A stretch of DNA of 64,000 nucleotides from Paguma larvata (Eukaryota > Chordata > Mammalia > Carnivora > Viverridae), in assembly GCA_030068075.1 (NCBI GenBank), contig CM057832.1, forward strand, positions 77,065,002 to 77,129,001, given 5' to 3'. Both the position numbers and the translations under genes were made by a program. Under the pieces are notes generated by a model. It saw only the letters and a list, made by a program, of their open reading frames with translations, did not search any database and was not told where the DNA came from. Each line of letters begins with the position of its first letter. The stretch's first letter is position 1. Shown here piece after piece: positions 46,375-56,384 of this stretch.

Positions 46375-46862
46375 AACACTTAGCAATTGTTAGGAATAGC
46401 CTAATGAGACAGGCGTAGGAAAGAACTCCCTCCCCAAATTCTTTTGTTATTCTTTTGTCCTTCCTCCTTCTCTTTTTCCCCAACATCCCTCCAAAACAGG
46501 AACAGAAATTTGCTGTAAGTGGCGAAATATCCAGGTGCATGAGGCATACGGCACATAATTCACTAACTGATAATGAGAGCTGACCGTAGTAGAGAGTCCA
46601 CAGAATTGCACCTGAGTACAAATCAAAGGAAGAGCATTTTAATGAACATGATTTGTCAATAAGTTCTTTAAAAAGAAAAGTCGTTAGCTGGTTTTAACCA
46701 ATTGGTCTTTAACCATGTCATCTCAATAGTCAGGGAATATGTTTAAATAGAACGCTAAAGTTACATTTTCCTGAGGTCTTTGCCAACTGGATAATGGTAA
46801 TAATCTGGATTAAATCTTGTGTCACGATTCTAGGGAGGTTGGAAGGCATTACCTTGTGAGTG
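46375..46862. other. Intergenic, nothing recognised
   Basis: No assignable element. Confidence 0.35.
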
Positions 46863-47087
46863 CGCATATATATATAATATTATATAGATAGAAATATTAT
46901 TATAATAATATATAATATTATATATATAGAAAATTATATATAATAATTATATATAATATAATATATAATTCTAATACAATTAATATATTATGTTATGTTA
47001 TATATTATGATTATATTATAATTAATATAATATTATATCTATAGAAAAGTATATATATGTATATACATATATATATACACTTTTATA
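46863..47087. repeat. AT-rich palindromic low-complexity block
   Basis: About 225 bases, almost entirely A/T with overlapping ATATAATATTATAT-type inverted motifs, ending in a near-perfect palindrome around TATATATGTATATACATATA (~47,050-47,077). Confidence 0.92.
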
Positions 47088-47214
47088 TTCATGGTATTAG
47101 CATAGAACCTGAATGCTGAATACGCTGTCTAGAGAATTCTATGCTGGGGGGAGAGCTGAAGAGGAGTCTCCAGGTTTCATTTCGAGTAACAATGACTAGT
47201 TGAAGAAAGGCACT

Positions 47215-47440
47215 TGCTCCGTTGGAAAGAACTCGAGTTTCGGAATCAGACTGAGTTGGGTTTGATGTCACTTCAATAAAACATATGATTTTAGACCTAT
47301 TACTTACCTCCTTGTGCGTCAGCTCTGTCTCTGTCCAAGAGCACAATCATCATCACTTCAAAGGATTATCACAAGGATTAAACATAAGGCATATAAAAAC
47401 ACAAAGTAAGCACAAAACAAAATGCTAAATATTATTTGCT
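47215..47440 (+). repeat. MIR SINE
   Basis: TTCGGAATCAGACTGAGTTG GG, TTAGACCTATTACTTACCTC CTTGTGC, TCACAAGGATTAAACATAAG and GTAAGCACAAAACAAAATG follow MIR order. Confidence 0.75.
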
Positions 47441-47506
47441 TGCCACTTATAGCTCCTTTAATCATTATGCAGTTACATTGCTATATTGGTTTTGGTTTTC
47501 AGTTTT

Positions 47507-47710
47507 TAATTTTTTTAATGTTTATTTATTTTTGAAAGACACAAAGAGAGCTCGAGCGGGGGAAGAGCAGAGAAAGAGGGGACTAGAGGATCTGAAGTGG
47601 GCTCCGTGTTGACAGCAGACAGCCCAAGGTGGGGCTCGAACTCACGAACCGCGAGATCAGCGCCTGAGCCTTTCAGTGTTGCTCCAACAACTGAGCCAAC
47701 CAGGAGCCCC
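47507..47710 (-). mobile_element. Can-SINE
   Basis: Reversed copy with a degraded head region (ACTGAGCCAACCAGGAGCCC). Confidence 0.93.
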
Positions 47711-47877
47711 ATTTTCATTTTTTTAAATGAATTTATTATGAATTTCTGGCCTTTTACCTTCTTTAAAAATTCTACTTTAACTATGAGATCAAGTGATTAC
47801 AAAAGAATAAAACTTTTTAAAACATTAAATGAATAGAAATCCATTCATTCAAATATGTGTTCAAAGAAATCATGGGG

Positions 47878-48103
47878 GAGCGCCTGGGTGGCTCAGTCGG
47901 TTGAGCGTCCGACTTCAGCTCAGGTCATGATCTCATGGTCTGTGAGTTCGAGCCCCGCATCGGGCTCTGTGCCGACGGCTCAGAGCCTGGAGCCTGCTTC
48001 GGATTCTGTGTCTCCCTCTCTCTCTGCCCTTCCCCTGCTCACGCTCTGTCTCTATGTCTCTCGAAATTAAATAAAAACGCTAAAAAAAAAAAATTAAAAA
48101 AAA
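47878..48103 (+). mobile_element. Can-SINE, likely young
   Basis: Head GAGCGCCTGGGTGGCTCAGT, intact promoter boxes, A-rich tail. Perfect 16-bp duplication CAAAGAAATCATGGGG at 47862-47877 and 48104-48119. Confidence 0.97.
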
Positions 48104-48119
48104 CAAAGAAATCATGGGG

Positions 48120-48929
48120 TCTTATAATTGCCGGGGGTTGTAGATGTCATCTGGTTGAATATAACTTCTACCACAGGAATTCTTTACTTCATCTTCTCCG
48201 TCTGAAGGCTGCTCTAAAAGGAGCATGTTTCTTAACCTCTTAACTCGAAAAGGATGAGGGAAGAGAGAGAAGTCTTTCTGAAAGGACAGAACTGGACTAG
48301 AAGAGAAGCCACTAGTGCCCCTGAAGTATCAGCACGTCTTCCAACCATGACCATTGCACTGGGTGATCTTGAGTTGTCCATAGGCAGCAGCCAACAAAGC
48401 AATCTATTCTCTGAGTTTTGGAAAGCTGGGGAGACTGATCTGGGCCATCCTTCTACCGCCAATGAAACGTATAAGAGAGCATTGGATTTGAGGAAAGTTG
48501 TTTCCTCAAGAGATCAACCTCCTTCAAAGACAGTAATGAGGATGGATCTCGAATTTCTCCTGAAGCTCCTCTGTGCCATTGCTAAGCAACTCGTAGTCTA
48601 TGCTTGCAGTCTAGGTCCTACTCTGAGACTAAATTCTTCTCGAATCTCTGAAACCTTCTGTGATGTCCACTGAACTCTATTCCTATTCTTTTGTCCCCTG
48701 GGTTCCCTCTTCAATAGCCTTCTTGAGGTCTTCGAAGACGTATATAGATAGGAAGCTCAAAGCAGCGTTCTGTCCAGCGTCAAAAGCTTCAGGAAATCCT
48801 CAAAGGATTTAGGCACAGCCTTAGACACCTTTGAGTGATATTGTGTTATTAAGACCTAACAATTTCTGACTTTTTTCCAACTTTATATTATTCAATCAGT
48901 TAATGGCAAAGCCTCATGTCTTTTAAAAA
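48120..48929. other. Intergenic, nothing recognised
   Basis: A 139-codon + frame (48254-48673) has no recognisable domain and is not called. Confidence 0.4.
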
Positions 48930-49141
48930 ATTTTTTAAATGTTTATTCATTTTTGACAGAGAGATAGAGTGCAAGCCGGGGGTGGGAGGTGCTGAGAGAG
49001 AGGGAGACACAGAATCCAAAGCAGGCTCCAGGCTTTGAGCTGTCAGCACAGAGCCCGATGCAGGGCTCAACCCCATGAGCCATGAGATCATGACCTGAGC
49101 TAAAGTCGGACTCTCAACTGACTGAGCCACCCAGGCGCCCC
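48930..49141 (-). mobile_element. Can-SINE
   Basis: Reversed copy, head GACTGAGCCACCCAGGCGCC. Confidence 0.95.
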
Positions 49142-49914
49142 ATCTCATTTTTTTTTATTTCTCTATCCTCCTTCAATTTATTTCATCATTTTTAATTTTA
49201 CAATAAAAGGTAAGATTTTTCTCTACATATTTGCACTTTTCACATTTAGAGCTGGTCACTATTTTTTAAGTTACTGTATGGAAAGAACTTAAACACACCA
49301 ATAACTGAAGCACCTTCTCAGAGATTCCAAGGTTCAAACTGTATCTTGGCCCCTTTGGAGACAAGATTCACAAGGAATAAATATAACTCCATCTCTATGC
49401 CTAGGTCATCCCATTTATTCACAACTCAGCAAGAGTAGTGGCTAGCTATGAATTTCTCTTCCAATGACACAGCATACCTTTAACTTGAAAAGAAAGTCTC
49501 CTGGTTAAATTGAGAAGTGTTTACATATAAATTTTTAAAATACATATAAATATCTTTGTAAACAAAAAATTCATAAATCGAGCATTTGTAAGCCAAGGAA
49601 TGAGTACAGATATCATTTAACTCTATGAAAGTGAGTGAAATCACTCTGAGAGTAAAATAGAGAAACATACTCTATTAAAGTCTATTAAGTCGACTTATGG
49701 AATGCCACATTTAGTAGAAGTTGGAGAGACAAGATGGAACCAAACAGTTTGGAAGGAGTTGCCTGTTAGGCAGGAAGACACTATCTAATCAGTGTTTCCA
49801 TTAAGGTCTCAATTCTGAGTGAGTGAGTGATGTACAAGATATATGAGTGGTTCACATTATAATGGGAAATCTAATTATGACCTAAATTAAAAGGGGAAAT
49901 GCTCCTGGAGAGGG
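49142..49914. other. Intergenic, nothing recognised
   Basis: AT-rich, unassigned. Confidence 0.35.
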
Positions 49915-50110
49915 AGCAGAACACTGAACCAGAAGACAGAAGGCTAGAATTAAATTCCCAGCTCTGACTGTCACTAGGTACATGACATTGAGCAGGACAC
50001 ATGACTTTGCCCTAAGCCTCAGTCAACCCCACTGCCAAAGGAGACATGAGAATACATAGATGAGGGGCTGTTGTGATAATTTATCGAATTGATGCATTTG
50101 AACATATGAC
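49915..50110 (+). repeat. MIR SINE
   Basis: GCTAGAATTAAATTCCCAGC TCTGACTGTCACTAGGTACA TGACATTGAGCAG..CCTAAGCCTCAGTC..GGGGCTGTTGTGATAATTTA. Confidence 0.75.
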
Positions 50111-50582
50111 ATAAATGGAGAAACACTACACAAACTAAGACACTTGCCTTGGCTCTCTGCCTGGAACTTGCATTCCTCCAAGACGAGGGCCTACCCTACC
50201 CGCTTCTTTTGTTGGTCTTCTGCCTGAATCCTGAACTCTCTGGTGGTATCTACCTGTTTTCTGTGATCTCTTTCTTTCGCTTGATATCTAGGACCTTAGT
50301 GCCAACCGCCGTTACCAGAGTTTATTCATCTCAGTTGCTGGGCTCTTGCGGCATTACCCATCCAGTTCCTGACTTTCTGGTCCACCTACCACCCAGGAGC
50401 CCAAGTTATGATATGATATGCTTCAAAGTGCTGTTTCAGAGCCAGAGCTGACTACTGAGACTCATACTTAACATTTATTCCTAGTTTGTTCAGTGATAAA
50501 AGTTTCTTAAAGTTCTTGAGACTAAAGTGCCTTGTGTATGTCTTAAAAGGTGATATCTACAGCAAAATACATATACACTTTT
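50111..50582. other. Intergenic, nothing recognised
   Basis: A pyrimidine-rich moderately GC stretch (50,140-50,450); no family assigned. Confidence 0.35.
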
Positions 50583-50778
50583 TAAGTTTTATTTTTTTAT
50601 TTATTTTGAATGAGAGAGCAAGTGGGGACAGGGCAGAGAGAGAGAGAGACAGAATCCCAAGCAGGCTCTGCACTGTCAGCACAGAGCCTGACACAGGACT
50701 CAGACTCATGAACTGTGAGATCATGACTTGGGCCGAAGTCTAGTTGGATGCTCAATGGTCTGAGCCACCCAGGCGCCC
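50583..50778 (-). mobile_element. Can-SINE, last before the gene
   Basis: Reversed copy, head TCTGAGCCACCCAGGCGCCC. No further SINE is found from here to the end of the window. Confidence 0.95.
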
Positions 50779-52545
50779 CCATATACATAATAATTCAATT
50801 TCCTTCACCTTCCATTTTTGGTTTACATAAATAATAAAGGCTTTTGTTTATTTAAACAGCCTTAAAAATTGTTTATAGCTATGTGTTTATAGTATGTATA
50901 GTATCTGGATTGTGTCTGAAAGTCTTCTTTAATCAGGAAACACAGCCATGCCATTTATTTGAAGATTTCTTTGATCAAGTTGTTTTCAATGAAAGTAAGT
51001 AGGGTTTTAAAATAACCAAAAGTTCTTCATGATAATTAAATAGCTACTTGCTTTATCAATTCCTTAAGGGAAAAAATTAGCCAACCATTTTTGAGCTGGG
51101 TTTAAAACCAATCTATTATTGGATTCACTAATATGTTAATTATGATTTAATTATCAATGATTAAAGAGGAAAAACCCATAATTAAATGATCTATGTGACA
51201 CTCCGATTTTTTTAATGAGCTGATTTGCTCTAAATACAATATTGTGATCCTTTCGGCCAATCATTTTGAAAATAATAAAAATACAGTTAAGTCTCTTTAC
51301 CTTGATCTGTGAGATTTTTGGAAGGGGCTGAGGAAAGAAAGGGAGGAAGGCCACCGTGAGCATCAAATGACACTCACCGGTTTTTAAAACCCTAGCAAAG
51401 GCTTTGTGCTTCACCAAGCTCTACTCAGGCACAGAGAGAAAATGAAGTTACCCATGACAGGGTATTACAATGCCATAGAAGCAATTCCTGTCTCCATAAT
51501 GGGAAGTTACATGTCAAGCTAAAATAACTCCAGCTCTTTTATATTTTAGGACTAATAACCTTTATTGCTATTTTTAAAGGATCTCATTTTCTACTTACTA
51601 AGAAATTTAATTACATTTGCTCTTCCCCAATCATCAATCCCTTTTTCGGCCCATGCCTAGGTCATAAAGAAAAAGGTAAGTGAACCTGAATAACTTTACC
51701 TGAATTCTTAAGCATAGTACAAAGTGTTTCAACCTTCTCATAGGACATGCCAGTTTACTATAGTTAACTCTTTTAAGGAAATAACTGGTGATAGAGATAA
51801 GAGGTGATGGAATTCAGACCTGGGGGAGTTTTCAGTTATCCATTGTCATTGGTTACATAGTCCCATAGAATTCTGTATCTTTCTTTCAGAATATTTACCA
51901 GTTCATAAGTATGTATTTATATGAGAGTATTGTTAATGTCTTTTTCCCCAACATTACAGTAACATCCATGCGAATCAGGGTAAGATTTTTCCCATCAGTG
52001 CGTATTTCAACACTCAGTGAGTGCCTAGAATATAGTAAGTGTGCAAAACATTTTTAATGATTTTCTTCTGGGGGAGAGGCAGAAAATAAAAATCATTATT
52101 TTCCATACTAGGAAGTCAATAGATATAATTTTCAAAGAGTTCTTAGGAATGGATCAGCCAGAATCAGTCACTTGGTATGTCCCATGTAATGAAACTCTAC
52201 AAAAGACCTTTTTGAACAATTCATCGATTACACCACATTTTGAGCACACCCCACTTTCCCTGGTATCTTGTTTCCAGAAGCTGGTTTCAGCCTTCTCTGA
52301 GGACTACAGAGTGACAGCCCTTTTGCATACTTATACTGAGAGCGTTCTATTAAATATTTTGAGTTTTATAGTTTGTCTTTAGAATCCAACTGACAATTTA
52401 GGGTAACAACGAAGCTCCTCAGAAGTAAATTCCTTAATCTGTTACACCGGTAATAGGAGAAAGACAAAATTTTTTTTTCAACTCTTTCTTTTCACATGAT
52501 ATGAGGATCTAAAAGCACCTGACAGTGTGGTTGGGGTAAGTCAGT
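50779..52545. other. Repeat-poor AT-rich upstream segment
   Basis: No SINE, LINE or LTR is recognised in ~1.8 kb. It contains a tight run of TAAT/ATTA cores at 51,130-51,190, typical of conserved homeodomain-bound elements. No coding potential is seen. Confidence 0.5.
51130..51192. promoter_or_regulatory. Homeodomain-type motif cluster
   Basis: TTAATTA (51136-51142), TTTAATTA (51146-51153), AATGATTAA (~51,156-51,164) and ATAATTAAATGAT (51178-51190) lie within ~60 bases of repeat-free DNA 3.3 kb upstream of the promoter. Motifs seen; function inferred. Confidence 0.3.
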
Positions 52546-52728
52546 GGTTCTTACACTTGACCGACCATCAGAATCACACGCAGGACTTACCACACAGGTA
52601 GCTAGACAAACCCACAGAGTGTGGGATTCCATAGCTCTCGTGGGAAGACCTGAGAATTTGTAATTCCCACAGGTAGGTGCCCAGGGATTGCTGTGGTCTA
52701 GGGATCACAGCTTTGGGAACAACTGGGG
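52546..52728 (+). mobile_element. MER20-like hAT-Charlie DNA transposon
   Basis: Begins CAGTGGTTCTTACACTTGAC, contains CATCAGAATCAC and CTGAGAATTTG..ATTCCCACAGGTAGGTGCCCAG, and ends in CAGCTTTGGGAACAACTG, the terminal-repeat pair and internal order of MER20 as I know it. It lies ~1.9 kb upstream of the CpG-island promoter. Confidence 0.72.
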
Positions 52729-52912
52729 TAATCGCTGGAAGGGAATCTTGCTAAAATTAGGTTCAATACCAGCCGTGTTCTTGGTTGAAACAGTCTCACA
52801 GAGAAAACTGTAAATGGTTGACCGAGAGGATGAATTATCAGAAAGGGCTACCTGACATATATTACGCAATATGTTATGAAATAACCACCTTACCTTCTTA
52901 CTCTTTGGGGGG

Positions 52913-52916
<4 letters not shown>

Positions 52917-52955
<39 letters not shown>
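52917..52955. repeat. (TG)n microsatellite
   Basis: About 19 nearly uninterrupted TG units, ~1.5 kb upstream of the CpG island; likely length-polymorphic. Confidence 0.97.
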
Positions 52956-52957
<2 letters not shown>

Positions 52958-53084
52958 CAAATACGCTTCTTCAGGAATTATCTTCTTTCACTCTTTAATA
53001 ACTAAAATTCAGGGTGGGGTGGGGTGGGAGGAAATCTCTGAGTTATTTTTGTCCTCAGTACAAAATCACCTCTTTGGCTTGCCT

Positions 53085-53265
53085 TGTTCTTCAGTTCCTC
53101 AAGCAGGTCACTTACTCCTTTTGGTCATTGTATCCTTTTCCGTAAACACGGTTACAACAGAACCTATCTCGGTCACTTGCTGTGAAGATTAAATGAGACC
53201 CTAAACGGAAAAAACTCACCACCGAAAACGGTCGGTAAATGGTAGCTGCTATGGTTTTACTAATG
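53085..53265 (+). repeat. MIR SINE remnant
   Basis: CAGTTCCTCAAGCAGGTCACTTACTC, then TGTGAAGATTAAATGAGA and a terminal CGGTAAATGGTAGCTGCTAT give the MIR order at old divergence. A GTAAACA forkhead-type motif lies inside it (53142-53148). Confidence 0.6.
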
Positions 53266-53467
53266 AATTAATTTACTCATTCAAGGAAATAAAGTCCAAT
53301 CGTCTTGGGAACAGTGACTGAAACTATTTACATCTCTAACACACGAATTGACCCAGCAATCGCCCTAAATCGTGAAGGGAATGTTCAGTTATGTTTTAGG
53401 TATTCTGCTTCCTGTGGCACAGAGATGTTTGACGTGGAAATTTTGCCACAAGGCACCGGGGCAGGGT

Positions 53468-53600
53468 TCTCCCAAACTGTATAAAATGACAACGAATCAC
53501 TTGGAGAACTACTGAGCTCCAGCCCCGCGGGAGAGAGGCCTAGGAATTTTTTAAGTCACCACCCCAGGTGATTTCTCTGAACAGCAAGTTTGGAAACACT
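53468..53600 (+). mobile_element. Partial MER20-like element
   Basis: TTCTCCCAAACTGT, GAATCACTTGGAGAACTAC, CTAGGAATTTTTTAAGTCAC, CCCAGGTGATTTC and a terminal AAGTTTGGAAACACTG follow the MER20 order with internal deletions. It is ~450 bp upstream of the CpG island. Confidence 0.6.
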
Positions 53601-54049
53601 GAAGGGACCTTTTACTCCATTCTAACGGCGGCTCGTATAAGCCCTAAACTTCATTTCTGTTTATTTAGTAAAGGCCACTGTTTACTACAAAATTTCATAA
53701 GTACTTTCTGTCTTAGTAATTTTGTTCTTTCGAGTTCAACTGAAGTCACTCGGAGAGGTCAGCCGTAGGTGGGATATTTTTGTTGGTCTTTGGAAAGGTT
53801 CTCCGTGTTTTTGAGTTCACTCACCCCTGCTAAATGGTCAGGCCCTGTGCCTCACTTCTGAACCGCCTGCCTAGTACCCCCCCTCCTGTTGAACTTTCCC
53901 CCTGCAACGTCTCCTCTTACTGGTCTCTCCCGCCTCGGGTCTGGCGTGTTTTTGTCCCTTAACTCCACGTCTTGAGCAGAACATTTGGTGCTTTCCTAGT
54001 TCACGATGCCTTACTGGAATCGTCGATTTCCAGGGATTTTACAGGCTGG
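53601..54049. other. Single-copy sequence just upstream of the CpG island
   Basis: No repeat is recognised. A TGTTTAC forkhead-type motif is at 53679-53685 and pyrimidine-rich stretches lie at 53,870-53,960. Confidence 0.5.
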
Positions 54050-54474
54050 CCAAAACAGTTTGTTCCGAACAGCGACGCCAGGGCCGCGGGGGCCGGGACT
54101 GGCAGCCAGTCGGCCGAGCGTTTCCCGACTCTACACAACCACCCGTGACCTTGGGGCGAGCGAGCGAGCGCCGCCTGCGCCGCTGTTTCCTGGCGGCGCC
54201 CGGGCCACGCTCTGGCTGGACTTTGGAACCGAAAGGGGGTGCGGGGGAACGGGGCAAGGGGAGGCTTCTTAAACAGGCGAGAAGTTATTTTCCTTTTCTC
54301 CAAGCGAATCCTTCTCACTAACTCCGGGGGGCGGAGGGAGCGACGGTTAGGGGAGTTAAGGAGGACAAGGAAATGTCTGCCAAGGGCTTGAGACAAAGCG
54401 TGAGAACTCAGATGGCGAGAAGCTGGCTTGAGCGAGAAAATCGGAAGGAGGAAGGCTGAGGGCGGACAATCGGG

Positions 54475-54702
54475 TTAAAAATAGAAACGTAGTCTCCACA
54501 GGACTCGTTCCTTCCAGCTCCACCCTGGGGCCGACGGCCCCGCCAGTGACTCGGCTCCGCACGACAGCGGCAGGGCCGGACTTGACCCCGCCTCCCGGAC
54601 TCGGGAACTGGACCCGAGGGGGCGGGGCGCCGGCCCCTGACGTCACCGCGCTCCCCGCGGCCGCCGCCGTCGGGGTTTTCGCTGACGCACAGACCCCGCC
54701 CC
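54475..54702 (+). promoter_or_regulatory. ZFAND5: Putative ZFAND5 core/proximal promoter
   Basis: Visible motifs in order: TTAAAAATAG (54475-54484), matching the MEF2 consensus and possibly serving as an AT-rich element; GGGGCGGGGC (54619-54628), an Sp1/KLF GC box; TGACGTCA (54638-54645), a full palindromic CRE; TGACGCA (~54683), a CRE-like half site; CCCCGCCCC (54694-54702), a GC box on the other strand. There is no canonical TATA box near the presumed start, which fits a CpG-island promoter. Motifs are seen; factor binding is inferred. Confidence 0.6.
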
Positions 54703-54719
54703 TCCTCCCTCTTTCCCTC

Positions 54720-55260
54720 ACTGCCCGAGCGCCGGGCGGAGATAGAGCGTCAGTCGGCTGGAGCGCGGACCGCTGTGCATCTGGACTTGGGGCTCGCTCG
54801 CTTCCCGGGAGCCACGCAACTTCCCCGGCCGTAGCTGAGGCGACGGAGAGCACCGCCGGCGGGCCCTCGCGGCGCCCAGGCCTCCCTGCGCGCGTCCCGG
54901 TCGTTCTCGGAGTGGGCCCAGCCCGCCGCCGGTGGAGGCGTGAGGTGACGACGGGCGAGTGCCGCGAGCAGCGTTAGCCGCCGCGGCCTCCGGTCCTCCC
55001 TCCGCCTCCTCCTCTGCCCCCCTCTTCGCTTCCCTCCTCCCACTTCCCGAGCTCCGGCGTGTCCCGGCCACGCTCGGTGCTGCTGCAGGAACAAAGGAGG
55101 ACCCCGCGGCGGCGGCAGCGCCACCTTCGCCTCCGACCCGCTCCCGGCCCGCGGCGGCCGCTCCAAGGGCGCCCGGCTCGCCCCTCCCGGAGGCTTGGGC
55201 CCGGCCCCACCGCGCCGGCGTCGCGCGCGAGCCCGGCTCCTGCCCTCCTGCCCCCGCAGG
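54720..55260 (+). other. ZFAND5: ZFAND5 non-coding exon 1 (5' end uncertain)
   Basis: The exon is inferred from the CpG island plus a strong donor at its 3' edge: CCCGCAGG then GTGAGT, with the exon ending at 55260. The 5' end is a guess placed just downstream of the GC boxes and CRE; no cap-site data are available. I find no ATG between about 54,420 and 55,310, so the leader carries no upstream AUG and translation would first meet the ATG in exon 2. The sequence is extremely GC-rich, with many GCC/GGC runs. Confidence 0.7.
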
Positions 55261-55832
55261 GTGAGTGGTGCGGAGCTGGGGAGGGGCGCCCGGCTGCTCG
55301 TGCGGGGCCGGGGGATGGGAGTGGTGGTGGGGGGTGGGGACCCGGCCGCCCCGGGCCTCCGGCGGAGCTCGAGCGGGCCGCGGCTGGCGGCCTCCGGGGG
55401 AGGGGAGCCCGCCCGCCAGCTCAGGAAGCACAAAGACGGAGGCGTCATCCTGTCGTCGTGGCCCGGGGTCCGGCACCCCGCGCCCCCGGCTCGCCTGCAG
55501 CCGCGCGGTCCGGAGAACAATGCCCGGCGTGTGGGTTCCGGGCCTCCCTCGCGTCCGTCCCGACCGCCTTCGCCGCGGCGCCCGGCGTGGGCAGCGGGAC
55601 CCGGAGAGACAAAGGGGCCGTGGCGGCGGCCGCGCCCCCGGCCCCCTGCTCGCCGCACCCCCCCCTCAACACCACCCCCACCCCAGTTCGCCGCCGCCTC
55701 CTCCGAGGAGCCGGTCGAGGTCGGGGGTCGGCGCGGGGCCGGCCTGGCCTGCGGAGCTGCTGTTCTGCATGACTCAGTGATTTTTGGAGAAGGCCCTGCT
55801 GGGCTTTCCTGAGCAAGGCCTCGGCTCAGAGA

Positions 55833-55855
55833 GGGGCGTGGGGGGAGGGGGGGGG
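55833..55855 (+). other. G-rich run with quadruplex potential, intron 1
   Basis: Four or more G-runs (GGGG, GGGGGG, then a nine-G block) lie on the coding strand ~570 nt after the donor. A second G-rich run is at about 55,317-55,340. Nascent RNA or the non-template strand could fold into a G-quadruplex. Confidence 0.5.
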
Positions 55856-56384
55856 CCGACGGGACCCGGACTTGTTCGGAATTCGGCCAGAACGGGGTGA
55901 GGGGGGCTCCTCCGTCGTCGTGTTTTAGTTTTGTCAGCGTCGCTGCCTTTCTCGCCCAAGATCCCTTTCATGAAGGAAATGGAGCACCGTCCCCTTTGTT
56001 TCGTGAACATGCAATTCTTGCTCGCTTTCCACGCACTCCCGTGGAGCCGTGTTTTAAGGAAAGGCCCAGGTTTATCGAATGCCTCCCAGGAATCTAGTCT
56101 AAGGACAGCAGGGTAAAGTAGCGTATATAGGTCACAGAGCCCCTGGTTTTAAACCTGGAGTTCAGGTAACTTACAGACTTAAAATAAATAAAGGAAAATT
56201 TCATTTCATTCCTTATTTTTTCAAAATGGGATTTCAGAACATAATGGGTGAGACTATTGCAATTTTATCTTCCAAAAAAATTTTTTAAGTCTTCCTTAAA
56301 AAAGAATTTATTGTAGTTCTCCCCGGTTTTCCGTCTCAGGCCCGATATTAAGCCAGGAAAGGAGCCTTTAAAAATCACAGTAAT

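Larger units (their letters stand above)
54050..55950. promoter_or_regulatory. ZFAND5: CpG island spanning the ZFAND5 promoter and exon 1
   Basis: From about 54,060 to 55,930 the sequence changes abruptly from AT-rich to very GC-rich with CpG retained at high density, unlike anywhere else in the window. No interspersed repeat is seen inside it. It covers the inferred promoter, exon 1 and the first ~700 bases of intron 1, as expected for a broadly expressed gene. Large ORFs on both strands here are products of the low stop-codon density of GC-rich DNA. Confidence 0.93.

Noticed and set aside
48254..48673. 139-codon + strand frame
   Set aside because: No recognisable homology or gene signals; consistent with chance.
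386..50778. tRNA-Lys-like segments with A and B boxes
   Set aside because: All are heads of Can-SINEs or MIR remnants followed by SINE bodies. None shows a complete tRNA cloverleaf gene with its own terminator.
1934..50788. Many ~60-75 residue open frames reading like MAQSVERPTSAQVMISQSVS, on both strands
   Set aside because: Each lies in a Can-SINE. The repeated peptide is a by-product of the SINE sequence, not a gene family.
53142..53685. Two GTAAACA/TGTTTAC forkhead-type motifs upstream of the promoter, attractive because ZFAND5 is induced with muscle atrophy
   Set aside because: 7-bp motifs are common; one lies in a MIR remnant and neither has the full extended FOXO consensus.
54001..55816. 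Long overlapping open frames (up to 302 codons) on both strands of the CpG island
   Set aside because: GC-rich DNA has few stops. Frames overlap in several phases, are low-complexity Ala/Pro/Arg/Gly, and many start at GTG; the ZFAND5 exon 1 interpretation explains the region.
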